Source of the DNA: Lepidurus packardi
Taxonomy: Eukaryota > Arthropoda > Branchiopoda > Notostraca > Triopsidae
Assembly: GCA_023053545.1 (NCBI GenBank)
Contig: JAKZAN010000005.1
Coordinates: 5,828,001-5,892,000 of the forward strand
Reading direction: 5' to 3'
DNA length: 64,000 nt
A program made the translations under genes and the position numbers. Each line of letters opens with the position of its first letter. Positions within the stretch are counted from its first letter, which is position 1. The notes below the pieces were generated by a model. The model was not told the origin of the DNA, made no database searches, and saw only the letters and a program-made list of their open reading frames with translations. Below, one piece after another: positions 9,709 to 20,974 of the stretch.

Positions 9709-12123
9709 ATGAAAATGAGAGCGGAATTGTTACTTTTAGGCAGCCTGGCGATGACGGCCATGGTAATTGGCAACGCTTTTTATCAAAAAGAGCAGTTTTA
9801 TCCTTCAGTTGTCCACATAACCAAATCTAATCCCAGTATGATGGTAAGTTGTAATCAAACTTGCTCTATAATAGCAGTTCTCTAAACCAATCCCTTGTAG
9901 GTGATCTATTTCCAAGCCCTCATTATTGTCATACTCTTAGGCAAACTAATGAAGAAGGTCTTTTTCGGCCAACTTAGAGCAGCAGAAGTCGAAGTAACAG
10001 TTGACTCAATTAAACCCCTTTTCTAAATATGACTGCGCCAATTATTCATCCTAGCATTTGATTGACCGATCCTGGTATGCAGTAACGGAAACGTGTTTGG
10101 CCTTTACGGTGTTCAAAGATGATTTCAGTACCAAATTCGTGGCCCTTTTCACCGTCCTGCTCTTCCTCAAAGCTTTTCATTGGCTTTTGGAGGATCGTGT
10201 GGACTTCGTAAGATAATTTCTCACAGTGGTTACCTTCATTACATTGAAACTATACATATAGATGGAAAGAAGTCCTGTTATTACATGGTTATTCCACTTA
10301 CGAGTAACATGTAAGCAAAATTCCGTTTAAAACGCGAACATCAATTAAATTGCTTATTTTTTTAGCTCTACTGCTCCTTCTGGGTGCACTGGACGCCCAC
10401 TTCATATCGTTGGCCTACCATTCGACGCTAGCGCATGGGGCGTCAGTCCAGCTAGTTTTTGGTTTCGAATACGCCATTTTGGTCACAATGTTACTGGCAG
10501 TGGGGCTCAAGTACATCCTCCATGCCATAGACCTCGCTTCCGACAGTCCTTGGGAAAACAAAGCTGTTTATTTGCTCTACGCAGAACTTGTCGTGGGTAT
10601 GCTATTTCTCAAACCTACGTGTGTTCGTTTTGTCAAAACTTTTTTTTGTTTTGCTTCCAGGCTTAGTGAAAGTCGTTTTGTACGTCATGTTCCTTTTAAT
10701 TATGATCAGAGTGTACACTTTCCCATTATTCGCCATTCGTCCCATGTATTTAGCCATCAGGTAACTTTTAAAAATTCTTAAATCAACGTTTTACAAAAAA
10801 ACTTTTATATTTACTTCAATGGATTAGGTCATTCAAAAAAGCGCTTTTGGACGTCGTACAATCTCGCCGAGCAATCCACCATATGAACACTCTCTATCCT
10901 GACGCGACACCGGAAGAATTAGCTGCGGTAGATAATGTGTGCATCATTTGCAGGGAAGAAATGGTCACTGGTAAGCTTAGACCTTCACGTGCATGGTTTT
11001 TAATAATTGTTTTATCGTTTTTATATGCATCTTGCGAATTAGGCTCCAAAAAGCTGCCCTGCAATCATATCTTTCACACAAATTGCCTACGTTCGTGGTT
11101 CCAAAGACAGCAAACCTGTCCTACATGCAGATTAGACGTTCTGAGGTCACCTACAATTCCCGTTCCCCAAGCTACACCTCCTAGACCCCCTCCCGCTCAA
11201 CAGCAGCACCCACAAGCGAATCAAGTCCCTCCCGCACCTCAACCTGCTCAGCCACACACTCCTGCACCACCAGGTAAGATTAATTAAAAACAAAATACTT
11301 ATTCTACTGCACTTGGCAAGTATTTCTTCGATTCATCTTAACTCAATTGGTTAACTATAGGCGTTCATATGCATCCCGAACTCCGAACTCCCATGTGGCC
11401 CCCGTTTGCCCAAGCAGCAAATGGTATAAACCTACAATAAATATAAAATAACTCGAAGTGTTTTTTTTATTGTGTGATTTATGTTGATTAGGTACGCCTG
11501 CAGGGGACGGCACTAATATTCCACCGTTTTTACTTCCTCCTATGCCTTTTATGGCTTTCAGTAAGTGCAGTTTCCCATTCTCGGGTATCTTAAAACTGTT
11601 GAAAATTGTCTATAAAAATTGGAAGTTTATGCAAATTTGTCATTATATGGTCGTCTGTCTAGCTGTTCCGCCGCCTATGCCTCCGGCGTCTTTTGAAGGT
11701 CTCACCCCTGAAGAACTACGAGTAATGGAAAGCAATGAACGGAATGCAGTAGAAGCCAGGATTCAATGCTTAAGAAATATCCAAACATTGTTGGATGCTG
11801 CGGTGCTGCAGATGCAACAATATACGGCCATCGTCAGTCAGCTTAACCTAGCCACGCCCCTTCAGGCTACCAACAGCGGCCAGAATGTTGAAACTGTGAC
11901 GAATTTGACCGACGAAGCTACAGGAACGACTTTAAACTCTCCATTGCCCAATGGAATTGAAACCGTGCCGATAAATAACGAAGTTACAGCCGAAAATGTC
12001 ACTCCCATCAGGGGTGATATGGAGGGAGGGGTTGAGAATGTCGAAGAGGAGTCTGAAGCGAATTTGAGTGAGCAAGAGCGATTGAGGCGCCGACGGTTGC
12101 AGAGGTTCAATGTGGAAAATTGA
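9709..12123 (+). CDS. SYVN1: E3 ubiquitin ligase HRD1/synoviolin, complete, 11 exons
   Basis: ER-membrane RING E3 ligase and core of the ERAD retrotranslocation complex. Exons 9709-9843, 9901-9993, 10055-10207, 10262-10310, 10366-10596, 10661-10760, 10828-10970, 11043-11273, 11361-11423, 11492-11560, 11663-12123 join to 575 codons. The N-terminal half is multi-spanning membrane protein with near-identity blocks to human SYVN1 (RSWYAVTETCLAFTVF, SVQLVFGFEYAIL, YTFPLFAIRPMYLAIR). The RING-H2 domain reads CIICREEM...LPCNHIFHTNCLRSWF...QTCPTCR with all zinc ligands present. A long Pro-rich linker and a C-terminal coiled segment follow (EERLRVMES-like, ending RRRRLQRFNVEN). The first ATG of two close in-frame ATGs (9709, 9715) is used. 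Confidence 0.96.
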
Positions 12124-12438
12124 AGGTTTATTTTTTTTTTTTTAAGAAGGGAAAGGTTTTTTGAGAAATTATTTCTGCATTAAGTGTAATTCTCTGTGAT
12201 GGTGAACAAGAAATAACAACGTTTATTTCAGATCGTGTTTTCTCTTTATTGTGGTAAAAAGGATTTTAGGACCTTCATGGACCAATAGCAGCACAGGAAC
12301 GGATTTAGAGCACCTGTTTATTGTCCTTCGGTTTACCTGTGGTGGGCCAGGTAAAGCCAAGTTGCTTTTAGTTGTGCCGAGCAGTTGGCAGGAGCAAGAC
12401 GCGAATTTGCAGCTCCTGCTCCATGTGAGATTCCGACT
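12124..12438. other. HRD1 3' region / start of next gene
   Basis: Non-coding. It holds the 3' UTR of HRD1 and presumably the promoter and leader of the glycosyltransferase gene. No clear TATA box or AATAAA is visible. Confidence 0.4.
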
Positions 12439-12489
12439 ATGAAGGTGAAGATTAAAGAAGACATGATTTGGATTAATCCGAGCCATAAA
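12439..12489 (+). CDS. Candidate first coding exon of the GT31 glycosyltransferase
   Basis: The large glycosyltransferase exon at 15164-16201 is open back to a good acceptor (tttgacag) but has no ATG before its membrane anchor, so an upstream coding exon is needed. The stretch 12439-12489 is ATG plus 16 codons (MKVKIKEDMIWINPSHK) followed by a consensus donor (AAA|gtaagt) in phase 0, which matches the phase of the downstream exon. It would supply a short basic cytoplasmic tail. The implied intron is 2.7 kb. It is the best candidate I see, not proven. Confidence 0.4.
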
Positions 12490-15163
12490 GTAAGTCTTTT
12501 CCTGCGTTAAAGGTGACATTTGAAGTGTATTTTTGGCGTTGAATTTTCCCGTTTTATCTTCCCTTCTATCGGATAACAAACGCTAGTTAAATAGTATTCG
12601 GGTTTGGTTTTCCTTCTAAACGCCGCTTTTTCACAGTTCGCTTGCCGAGATTTGGGGTGATAGCAGTTTAGAAAGTCGCGGGTGAGAAAAACTTGCCAAC
12701 CTTTACGGTACTTTTATGGGCAGCATCCTTATGTTATGCTTGTCTTACTAGGCAATATTATTGTTCGCATTGCCACTTCTCGGGCAAGGTTGCTAGTATG
12801 CAAATAAGGCGTCAAGGATGCGATCCGCTTCAGCTCTTCTAAGGTCCAAGTCTACTGTTTTTTTGTTTTTTTTTTTAACGGAGGTCAATTGAGGATCTGT
12901 TAAACCTACAGACGGAATGAGTAATCGGATTCTTTTTGGAGGAGAAACCCCCCACTGAGAGCTTTAATTGAAGTTATTATGGCGACACGGATAATTCCGG
13001 CTGTTACTTAATTATAGTCCTAAAGACCGTCCATAAGAATGAGAAGACTATTATATTTTGTCCGATTCTATAAACAGTAAAACTAACAGTAGAAAGATAT
13101 ACTTACAAGTCTAAGAACTGCCATTACGTCATAATGGTGGAAGGAAACGCGCTTGTGCGTGCATATGTATATAAGAGTGTAAAACATATTTCAGCATTTA
13201 CGCATGTAATGAATAGCATTAGAATTCATGAAATACCTGCGTTTATTTTGAAGGGCATGTAAAGTTATGGCATCATGTTTGCGAAAACTAAAAATTCAAT
13301 TTCGATTATCTGATACGCCGTACCGGAAGAATCGGGAACCAACGTACCGTAAACAAAGCTAACTTGACATTTCGAATTGCAGTGTCCTTTCGTGTCGTAA
13401 TTACGTTCGGAGCTGAATAACTCGAGGGTTTTGTTTTATTATGCTCCGCCATTCTCCCAAAATGGCTAAGAGTTGTAAAAGTTCCAAAGCAACTAATAAA
13501 GCACTGGTCAGGCCAGGGTTTTTATTAGGGCTGTGCCCTTCTTTTACCATCTCGTTGGTTCTTTTGTTAACTCGGATACGCCCTCGAAAAAAATGGTGAA
13601 CTGCTGGAGCCATGTATAATCATGCAAAAACCGGATACAGGTGCCAGACGGAGGAGACAACACAAAAAACTCCACGACGGAAAGCTGCTCCATCCTATAT
13701 CTTTCCCTTTGTTTAATTAACTTCCCCGACTCCTTAACAGTTCTTCTTGCGACAACCAGTACAAAACCCACTAACTGGTATAGTTTGAATGTCTCGTTTT
13801 TTGCTAGTGTCTTTCGGCGATCCATTCACAATTAATTGGTACTCTTTCCCGCCTTATCAAGAAGCTTTCATGGAGCCAAGTATCATAACCTTTTTTGTGC
13901 CTGGCTTTGATTGACGCTGACTGATGGACGCCAGAAGTCCTTGCATTGTCTAACTAGTTCAAGTAGTCTAAAAAGATTAATCACATCAAAAAGTAATCGG
14001 TCATGTGGGTGACGCACCTGCTCCGTGGTCCTTTGCTCTGGATTCTTTATTTTTTTATTGATTTATTTTTTTACGAATCTTCACTGTTTAATTCAGACCG
14101 GATTGGTTTCTCTGCTACTCAGCATCCTCACTGGAATCCCGTAAATGCGGACTTTTTTGTCACAAAAACCGAAGAAAAGATTCTGTAGCATTTTTTTCAA
14201 ATGGTAAAACTCGTTAAAAAGCGCTTTCAAGAGTTAATAGGCTTTACGCGGAGCCATTGGCACGCCATATCCCCAACCTCTGAGACCACCCTAATAGCTC
14301 CCCAAGATCAAGCTTAATTGAAATCCCGACACAAGACTAAAAGACTGAGTTTTTCCCGGCCATTGACTCTGCGCGACACTGCAACTGCACTTGTAGAAGT
14401 GCCCTTTGCCTTTTTTTCGTTTCCGTTTTTTCTTCTTCTTTGGGGCGAGACGAGACGAATAAAAAAACGAAGAAGCTGAGAACTATGATGGGAAAAAGGA
14501 GTCGCTGAGAAGAGCAAAATAAGGTTCATTTGTGGCCCGTACTTTGCACCTTCCCGTGATTAATGAACTTGCCGAGTTCATTTTTATGGGATCAGCTCTC
14601 TGCGGCGTCACCTTTCACCTTCACCTCCATTTCCTTTAAGCACTTACTTTTTCTTACCTTTTTCACTCGTCGTTGAAATAATTGTTGTCTTCACAATTTT
14701 GAAAAGGAATAATATATTCTAACCTTTAAACATGAAACAACTTTAATATTTCAAGAAACTGTCAGGTACTTTCAAGTGAAAGTTTGAAACGTTGAATTTG
14801 AGTGGTTTATTATTTGTAGTGAAGCGTGACAATAGTCTGTGTTGCCTTGAAAGCACGCATGGTCACGCACCATATATTTGTTCTTTTGCAAAGACCTTAA
14901 ACTTTTTATGCGTAGTATACATCGGAGCATAGAACACGTCATGCGAAGGTAGCCAAGAAGGTCTCTTTTTCATTCTTTCGTTTTGGACTTTAAAAGCTAT
15001 ATAGGGAGAATAACGCTAGTCATGCCGTCACACTTCAACTTCGGCTATTGTCCCTCCCGTAATCGAGTTTCATGGCATTGTTTTAAAACCAACTTGAAAT
15101 GCATTTGCGAAAAAGAATGAAGGGAAGCACAGTACACGGTTCACTAATTGGAAATTTTGACAG
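12490..15163. other. Long non-coding stretch, probable intron
   Basis: I see no gene here on either strand. If the 12439 exon is real this is the first intron of the glycosyltransferase gene; otherwise it is intergenic. It has ordinary AT-rich composition with no repeat structure I can recognise. Confidence 0.45.
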
Positions 15164-16201
15164 GAACGGGAACGGATTACCGTGAAGTCGCCCTTTCATC
15201 AGCAGCGCTATTGGCACGCCACTTGTTTGACCCTGCTCACCTTTGCAGTCACATTAATAGGCTTCTTAACTTGGCAAGATGCTTCTTCAGTCGCCCATAA
15301 TGCGCTTCCGTTCGCATATCGGCATCAACCAGCCAATATCTGCCCTGCGGGAGAGCACATCTTCTTGCTCGTGCTGATTCACTCGAAAGCTGACCACTTC
15401 CGGCAACGCCAGTCTTTGCGCCAAACTTGGGCATCAGTCCATCAAGTGAATAATCAGCAAGTGCGATGGGCGTTTCTCTTGGGAAAACCAGCTATCCAAA
15501 CGTCCCCAATCTTGATGGAAGAACAGAGCTTAATTGCAGCTGAGAGTGGGAAATACGGGGACATCATCCAAGGCGAATTTGCTGACACGTACCGTAATTT
15601 GACGTATAAGAATTTGCTAGGCTTACAATGGCTCCAGGATCACTGTTTGCATGCGCAGTACGTTCTCAAAATGGATGACGACGCGTACATGGACCCTTAT
15701 CAAATTATACCGTACTTAGAACGTACGTTCGGTTTGTTGGCGCCTTCGCAGGCTTTTATGTGTAGTGTGCAACCAGCGGGACAATTAGTGCAGCGGAATA
15801 GCGGCGACAAATGGTTTTTGAGTGTCGAGGAATACCCAGTGCCCAAGTTCCCGCGGTTTTGCGGTGGTTTGGCCTACTTCTTGTCACCATCTTTGGCCCA
15901 AAAACTGTACAGAAAGGCGGCGAGTTTACCGGACAATCAGTGGCTTTGGATTGACGACGTTTTCGTGACAGGTTTGTTAGCGCAACAAGTAGGAGCCAAG
16001 CACTTTTACCTCAACACGCGCTACACATACAATCAATCTGATCTGGACAATTGGTTAGAGAGTGACAGCACAGATAAGAATGTATTATTGCCCTCCTCGT
16101 GCCCTTACATGATCGCGGAAATGGACACCAAAACCACCGAAGACTGGAAACCCATGGCAGACCAGTTGTGGAAGAAAACCTTACTGGCACATCACATTTA
16201 G
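15164..16201 (+). CDS. Beta-1,3-galactosyltransferase family (GT31) protein
   Basis: Golgi type II enzyme that would transfer a hexose (probably galactose) from a UDP-sugar in beta-1,3 linkage. The exon is open from the acceptor at 15163; coding here is 345 codons. Numbering from codon GTG at 15182: membrane anchor at about residues 14-31 (CLTLLTFAVTLIGFLTW), then family motifs FRQRQSLRQTW (73-83), ADTYRNLTYKNLLGLQW (134-150), KMDDDAYMD (163-171) containing the metal-binding DxD, and WIDDVFVTG (256-264), the counterpart of the EDVYVG motif. N-glycosylation sequons are at NLT 139 and NQS 284. The real start is upstream of this exon. Subfamily (B3GALT1-like or another) cannot be settled by eye. 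Confidence 0.92.
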   Translation, partial: ERERITVKSPFHQQRYWHATCLTLLTFAVTLIGFLTWQDASSVAHNALPFAYRHQPANICPAGEHIFLLVLIHSKADHFRQRQSLRQTWASVHQVNNQQVRWAFLLGKPAIQTSPILMEEQSLIAAESGKYGDIIQGEFADTYRNLTYKNLLGLQWLQDHCLHAQYVLKMDDDAYMDPYQIIPYLERTFGLLAPSQAFMCSVQPAGQLVQRNSGDKWFLSVEEYPVPKFPRFCGGLAYFLSPSLAQKLYRKAASLPDNQWLWIDDVFVTGLLAQQVGAKHFYLNTRYTYNQSDLDNWLESDSTDKNVLLPSSCPYMIAEMDTKTTEDWKPMADQLWKKTLLAHHI

Positions 16202-16724
16202 AAGCCAAGATTCCTCTTGATTTTCACAAACAACAAACGGCTGGGCCCCACAGATTTCCTCTAAATGCCATATTTCTCTTTATTTTCTAACTTACACATA
16301 AAAAGTGCCATGAAGCAGAAGGTAATAGGAAATTTCCCTTTTCACGAAAGAAATTTTGGAGAAGATTTCTATTCAAACTGTAGGGAGAACCTTCACTTCC
16401 CTACATTGCCTTTTCATTTTTCAATGAAAAGGTAGGAATAATTTCCCTTTGTTTTCCGCTTTTGGGCAAAGCTGTCCTTTCATATTAAACCTTAAAGAGA
16501 AAAGAATGTGAAATATCTCCATTAGACAACATGAATAGGGGCCCACAAATTTGATAAAGTGCCAAACAACAGTTGACAGGAATCCAGAACTGTCAATCTG
16601 TGCGAGTTAGGATTTTTTAACGTACCTGCTAAACTCAACTAATGTACATACAAACTGTAAATATACAGAAACACTTCAATTTTGTTTACATAAAATTCAA
16701 TCGGCAGGAATTTGATCAGAGTAT
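16202..16724. other. 3' regions of two convergent genes
   Basis: Non-coding space between the stop of the glycosyltransferase and the stop of ATXN7L3. It must hold both 3' UTRs. I see no gene. Confidence 0.6.
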
Positions 16725-17798
16725 CTAAAAATCGATTTTGCTGCGACGGCGGACAGCCTTGATCTTATTGTCCTTTTTTTTGGACGATGTCGAAGAGGTC
16801 GTGGACGTAGATTCTGCTGGAGAACCATGCAGTTCCTCAGCAGCTTGTGACTGGGTCAATAGCGACGCTAAAGAATCACCTTCTTCCCACGTATCCACGT
16901 CAATTTCGTGCTGCAGTTGCTGTGACCCGGTATCCATTACAACCGCACTGTTCGGCAGAGAATCATCGTCGGTGGGAACCGCTGCCGGTATCATAATCTC
17001 TCGCAGACCTCGGCGCTGATTCTCAGAGTGTTGCGGGCATTTTAAAGACCGCGTACACATCCGACCCGTGTGACCTGACACGACGCCACACATGGTTGAA
17101 AGCAAACTCCGGCGATCAGACAAGGACATAGCTTCGACTTCGCTTGCTTCGGGTGCAGTTACTGCATTGTACGTGAATGTCGGAGGTACCGGAGCAACCG
17201 TCAAGTCTTTCTTGGGTATTTTGAGGCGTCTGCCAGGGGAATACTTCTCTTTTTTACGCTTTTTGTTGCGCTCGCTGGCACTGCCGCCCAACCATTCCTG
17301 ATCGTCTTCATTATCATCGTCGCTGGCCATAGCCGCTTCGCGCGTGGCAGATGAAGCGATCCGCCGAGAGGCCAACCGCGAGCTATTCCGACCCATACCC
17401 ATACATTTCTCTAAATGAGGCGCGAAGCGCGAGGCCGCCATGTTACGCTGGCAGTTAGGACACAAGCATTCGGCTGTTTTCTTCTGATTAGTGCTTGACG
17501 TGCCAAACACGTCCAAGCCGATCATCATAGGGAGGCTGTCGGGCACCGCATCATCCGCAAAGAGGTTCCCGCCCCCGAACGAGCCCCGAGATTCCTCTCC
17601 CTCATCCGAGTTACCGGCGGCAGTCCCACTGCTCATGACGGGCTCGCTGCTGGAGAGGCCGTCTTCAAGAAGTAAATACAAACCGAGTTTGGTGCTCCGA
17701 TGGACGTCGAATACGACGCCTTGAATAACTTCGTCCACCAATTCGTTGTACACCCACACGGAAGCACGGTCCACTAACGCTGGCCATTCCAACGCCAT
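16725..17798 (-). CDS. ATXN7L3: Ataxin-7-like 3 / Sgf11, SAGA deubiquitinase module subunit
   Basis: Subunit of the SAGA histone H2B deubiquitinase module, activating the USP22 orthologue. From ATG 17798 it is 357 residues in one exon. N-terminal helix region: VYNELVDEVIQGVVFDVHRS. Then PMMIGLDVFG and the Sgf11 C2HC zinc finger (CLCPNCQRNMAASRFAPHLE followed by KCMGMGRNSS). A basic stretch (ERNKKRKKEKYSPGRRLK) precedes the SCA7 domain CGVVSGHTGRMCTRSLKCPQ, followed by HSENQRRG. The reading frame stays open upstream of the ATG to an acceptor at 17836-17837 (tttcatttcag), so a further 5' coding exon is possible. Near-identical blocks are found in human ATXN7L3. Confidence 0.93.
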   Translation of the reverse strand: MALEWPALVDRASVWVYNELVDEVIQGVVFDVHRSTKLGLYLLLEDGLSSSEPVMSSGTAAGNSDEGEESRGSFGGGNLFADDAVPDSLPMMIGLDVFGTSSTNQKKTAECLCPNCQRNMAASRFAPHLEKCMGMGRNSSRLASRRIASSATREAAMASDDDNEDDQEWLGGSASERNKKRKKEKYSPGRRLKIPKKDLTVAPVPPTFTYNAVTAPEASEVEAMSLSDRRSLLSTMCGVVSGHTGRMCTRSLKCPQHSENQRRGLREIMIPAAVPTDDDSLPNSAVVMDTGSQQLQHEIDVDTWEEGDSLASLLTQSQAAEELHGSPAESTSTTSSTSSKKKDNKIKAVRRRSKIDF

Positions 17799-17839
17799 CT
17801 TTTCCAAAGATATGTATCTCAAGCAGGGTTCAAATCCTG

Positions 17840-20800
17840 AAATGAAAACACAGAGTACAAAAAACCATCACAGTTAAACCCTTAGGAAAAAGTTGTTGGA
17901 ATAGTTTCACAACAAACACCTTGACAAGTTTATTTCTGTCTAGAGATAGTAATTCGAACAAAAGAAACTTTCCCATCTTTCCCATTGAGCTTTTGTTTGC
18001 GCTCTGGAATTTCTTTGCAAGGGCTAAGCACCTCAATGGCATTATTGAAAAAAGCTTCTAATGGGAACTAAGAACACATCAATCGATTTTTTTCTTTCCA
18101 CAAAAAAATGTTTAGGGAGAAAAATCTTTGTAGTAGGAAGTATAAAGACGGGTTTTCCTCCTAGCTTTCAAGTGTAAGGATCGCAGACTGTTTCGGTGTC
18201 CGTTATCAAAGCCCTTGATGATTTCTGACATTGACCAAACGGCACAAGGTACTTGGCATGTAAATTTGATATTCAAATGAGGTGCTCTTCAACTCTGTAA
18301 GCAGAGTCAACATAGCATATATGTGCAGGGCGCCATCCTACGCTTTGGCCTCAGCAACGCTCGAAAACTTCCTAATTCGGACGGGGTTGACGCTCTTATG
18401 GAGTCTCAGAGCGAACTCGAGAGAAAACTTGGAGAAACGCCCAGCACAGCGCCTAATTGCACAAGCTTTCAAGGGAGTGGTTTTGTAGAGTTTCTGATTA
18501 TGTGAAGAACAACACCGTATTTGGAAGTCTGACCCTGTTGTCCGTGGTACACACCCAGTATTTTAACTTCCTTTCCTGACTTTTATATGATAATTTTTTG
18601 TCTGCCCAAGGTTACAGCGTCGAATACTATTAATTTAATTAAAAACTAGGATGAAATGCTGCACTGAACAGTGACTAAAACCATACAAAAATCGTACAAA
18701 AACCACTCAAAAAAGATTTCGTGAAGGTTACAACGGTTGCCACGAACAGCTTTTTCGCTTTCGTTCTGTACAGGAAAACCCTAAAAAAATCTTCCTAGAA
18801 TTTCACTTTTTTGCTCAACAATGAAAATAAATGAAAAATGCGAATGCTGAGTCACCCAAATGTCGTCAACAAGAGCAGCTCGTAGTTTACTCGTTTTTAA
18901 AGTCCAACGGCCGCTGGACTTGACTCGCCAAAAATGAAAAAAGTTTAGGTTAAAAAAGTTTCCCCTTTTTCTTTTGACCACAAGATCCTATTCCTCCTCT
19001 TCTACCAAGATTAGATTCGCCTGGTCATTTAATTATTCTATTCCAACCGTACGACTCTAATTTCACATTGCCATTTCATTGCACCAAAAGAAAAATAGAA
19101 TAATACAACGCCAGGTGCTTGACTTGCCATGTGGTCAGATACTGGTAAACTATAATCAATCTAAGCATCGTGTGGTTTAGGGTTGGCTGAATCACGCAGC
19201 CTTCGCCCATGTATTGACATGAATACGCCAATTCTGACATCGGGATCTCATTGCAAGGGTTTTCCTTCTAAATTTCCGGGATCTTTGTATAAAAGCAGCA
19301 AAGTAAACTACCTTGACAAGGGTAGTTTTATTTCATATCAGGTTTCCTGGATCTCCTCTGTGTGACGCTAGAGAATTCGTGCGTGAAACGGGGGGAGGAA
19401 CTTTCGGGAGGGAAGATGTCAATTTGGACAAGAAACATTACCGGAAAGTTGCTCAGAGTGGCAAAAGCAGAGCCAGGGACCTTGCCGCGGGAGCTACGGG
19501 GCTTCCCTCCCCAAAGGCAGCGTCGTTGGGACGTCAAGATGGTTTAAAAGAACAAAAGCCTATCATTCCAAAGAAAAGATAATTATGAGCCTCCAGGAAG
19601 ATGCTCATGGCTCAGATGGAAAAAAGGTGAGAGTTTGGCTCTCGAGTTATGGAATGATTCGTGTTTATAGCTGATGGAGGGTTAATTATACTCATAACCG
19701 TTTGGGTCGTTCTTCTCCGTCGTTTGGAGGACACTTGCTTTTAGAATTTTTTAAACAAATCGTAACTTTTATCACATAGCATGTCCTTGCTTGTTGTTTC
19801 TTATGTTTCGGCAGGAAAAGCCTCTTCGAATGAAAGACAATTAACCAACAAGCCAAGTCTGGTTTGCTATGTAATGACTGTGGTTGCGTTTGGGGAGTTG
19901 GCGTGGAGATAATTGGGATGGAAATTATGGTTGGTTTCATGTCAAGGACGCGGTCGTGTCCGAATTGAATTTAAGCGGTATAACTTTGTAGTCTCCACTT
20001 TTGAATTTCGAAATTCGGAGTATTTAAGCCAGAAAGGGAAATATAAATGAAGATTGAGGACCGTGACATTCACGCTTTGCCAATGGAAAGCTTATTGAAG
20101 CTTATCCGTCTATTGAAATCGGCCGCCCGATACTTCTTGCAATTATTTTTTTGGTCGCTTGGGAAAATGTTTTAAGGAGACGTTGATTTTTGAGTACCCG
20201 TATCTAATTTCGAAGATTAATATCATGCTTGTTGGGTAGCAACGAGAATAAAAGGCAAATGTCGTGAGAATCCTGCCTCGATTATTCACCTTTCACCTGT
20301 TCTGTACCTGGGAATATTACACTCGTGAATGAAAACTTGATAGAAAAGCCACGAAGCATATAATAAAGCGTTTCCTGCGCCACGAAGATCTAGAGGTGAG
20401 TCATTCTAGGTTACGCTTTTACATATCGCGCCATCAACGGTTCTCATTACGGGCGCGAGAGAGCGGAACGGTACTGTTGCTAACGAATAATGTATCACCA
20501 GCGAATTTTATAATCTTTAAGCAAAAATTTAAATTAATGTCGGATTTAATTAAGTTCTGGATAACAACTTTGCTAACTTCATAAAGTAAACTTTATTAGA
20601 ACAAGAACAAAACTGAAGTTTGACTTACATTAAATTAGCTCTCTTTGGTCCTGAATACATTAATTTACTAAGTAGAACGAATCTTTTCGTTGACGATTAG
20701 AAAGCTGGTTATAAATGCGGGATACTTCCACTAAATTAGCAATCGTCTGGTAAGTTTCGCGAGTTTAATGAGCAAGAAGCTCTATGCTGCTTTTGCTAAT

Positions 20801-20974
20801 CACAACAAAAAAGTTTAGTAACGCTTACCGGTTCCCAGATGGCGTTCTACATTGTATTTTAAGACTCAATGTTTCTGTGATGATGTTTCCTTCACACGTG
20901 CGGAATACGTGATTACACTACAAAAACAGTGATTTTAGGTGATATTCCTACTACTTATTGATAACATATATAGC
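17840..20974. other. No gene seen; intergenic
   Basis: About 3.1 kb without a supported gene on either strand. It may hold a 5' exon and promoter of ATXN7L3 (left side) and the promoter of arginase (right side). The open frames here are short and have no family motifs. Confidence 0.5.

Noticed and set aside
9365-9712. 115-codon plus-strand frame upstream of HRD1
   Set aside because: It overlaps the Speedy first exon and the divergent promoter and ends at the HRD1 start; no family resemblance.
16738-17724. Plus-strand open frames opposite ATXN7L3
   Set aside because: Antisense shadows of a long coding exon; composition is explained by the ATXN7L3 codons.
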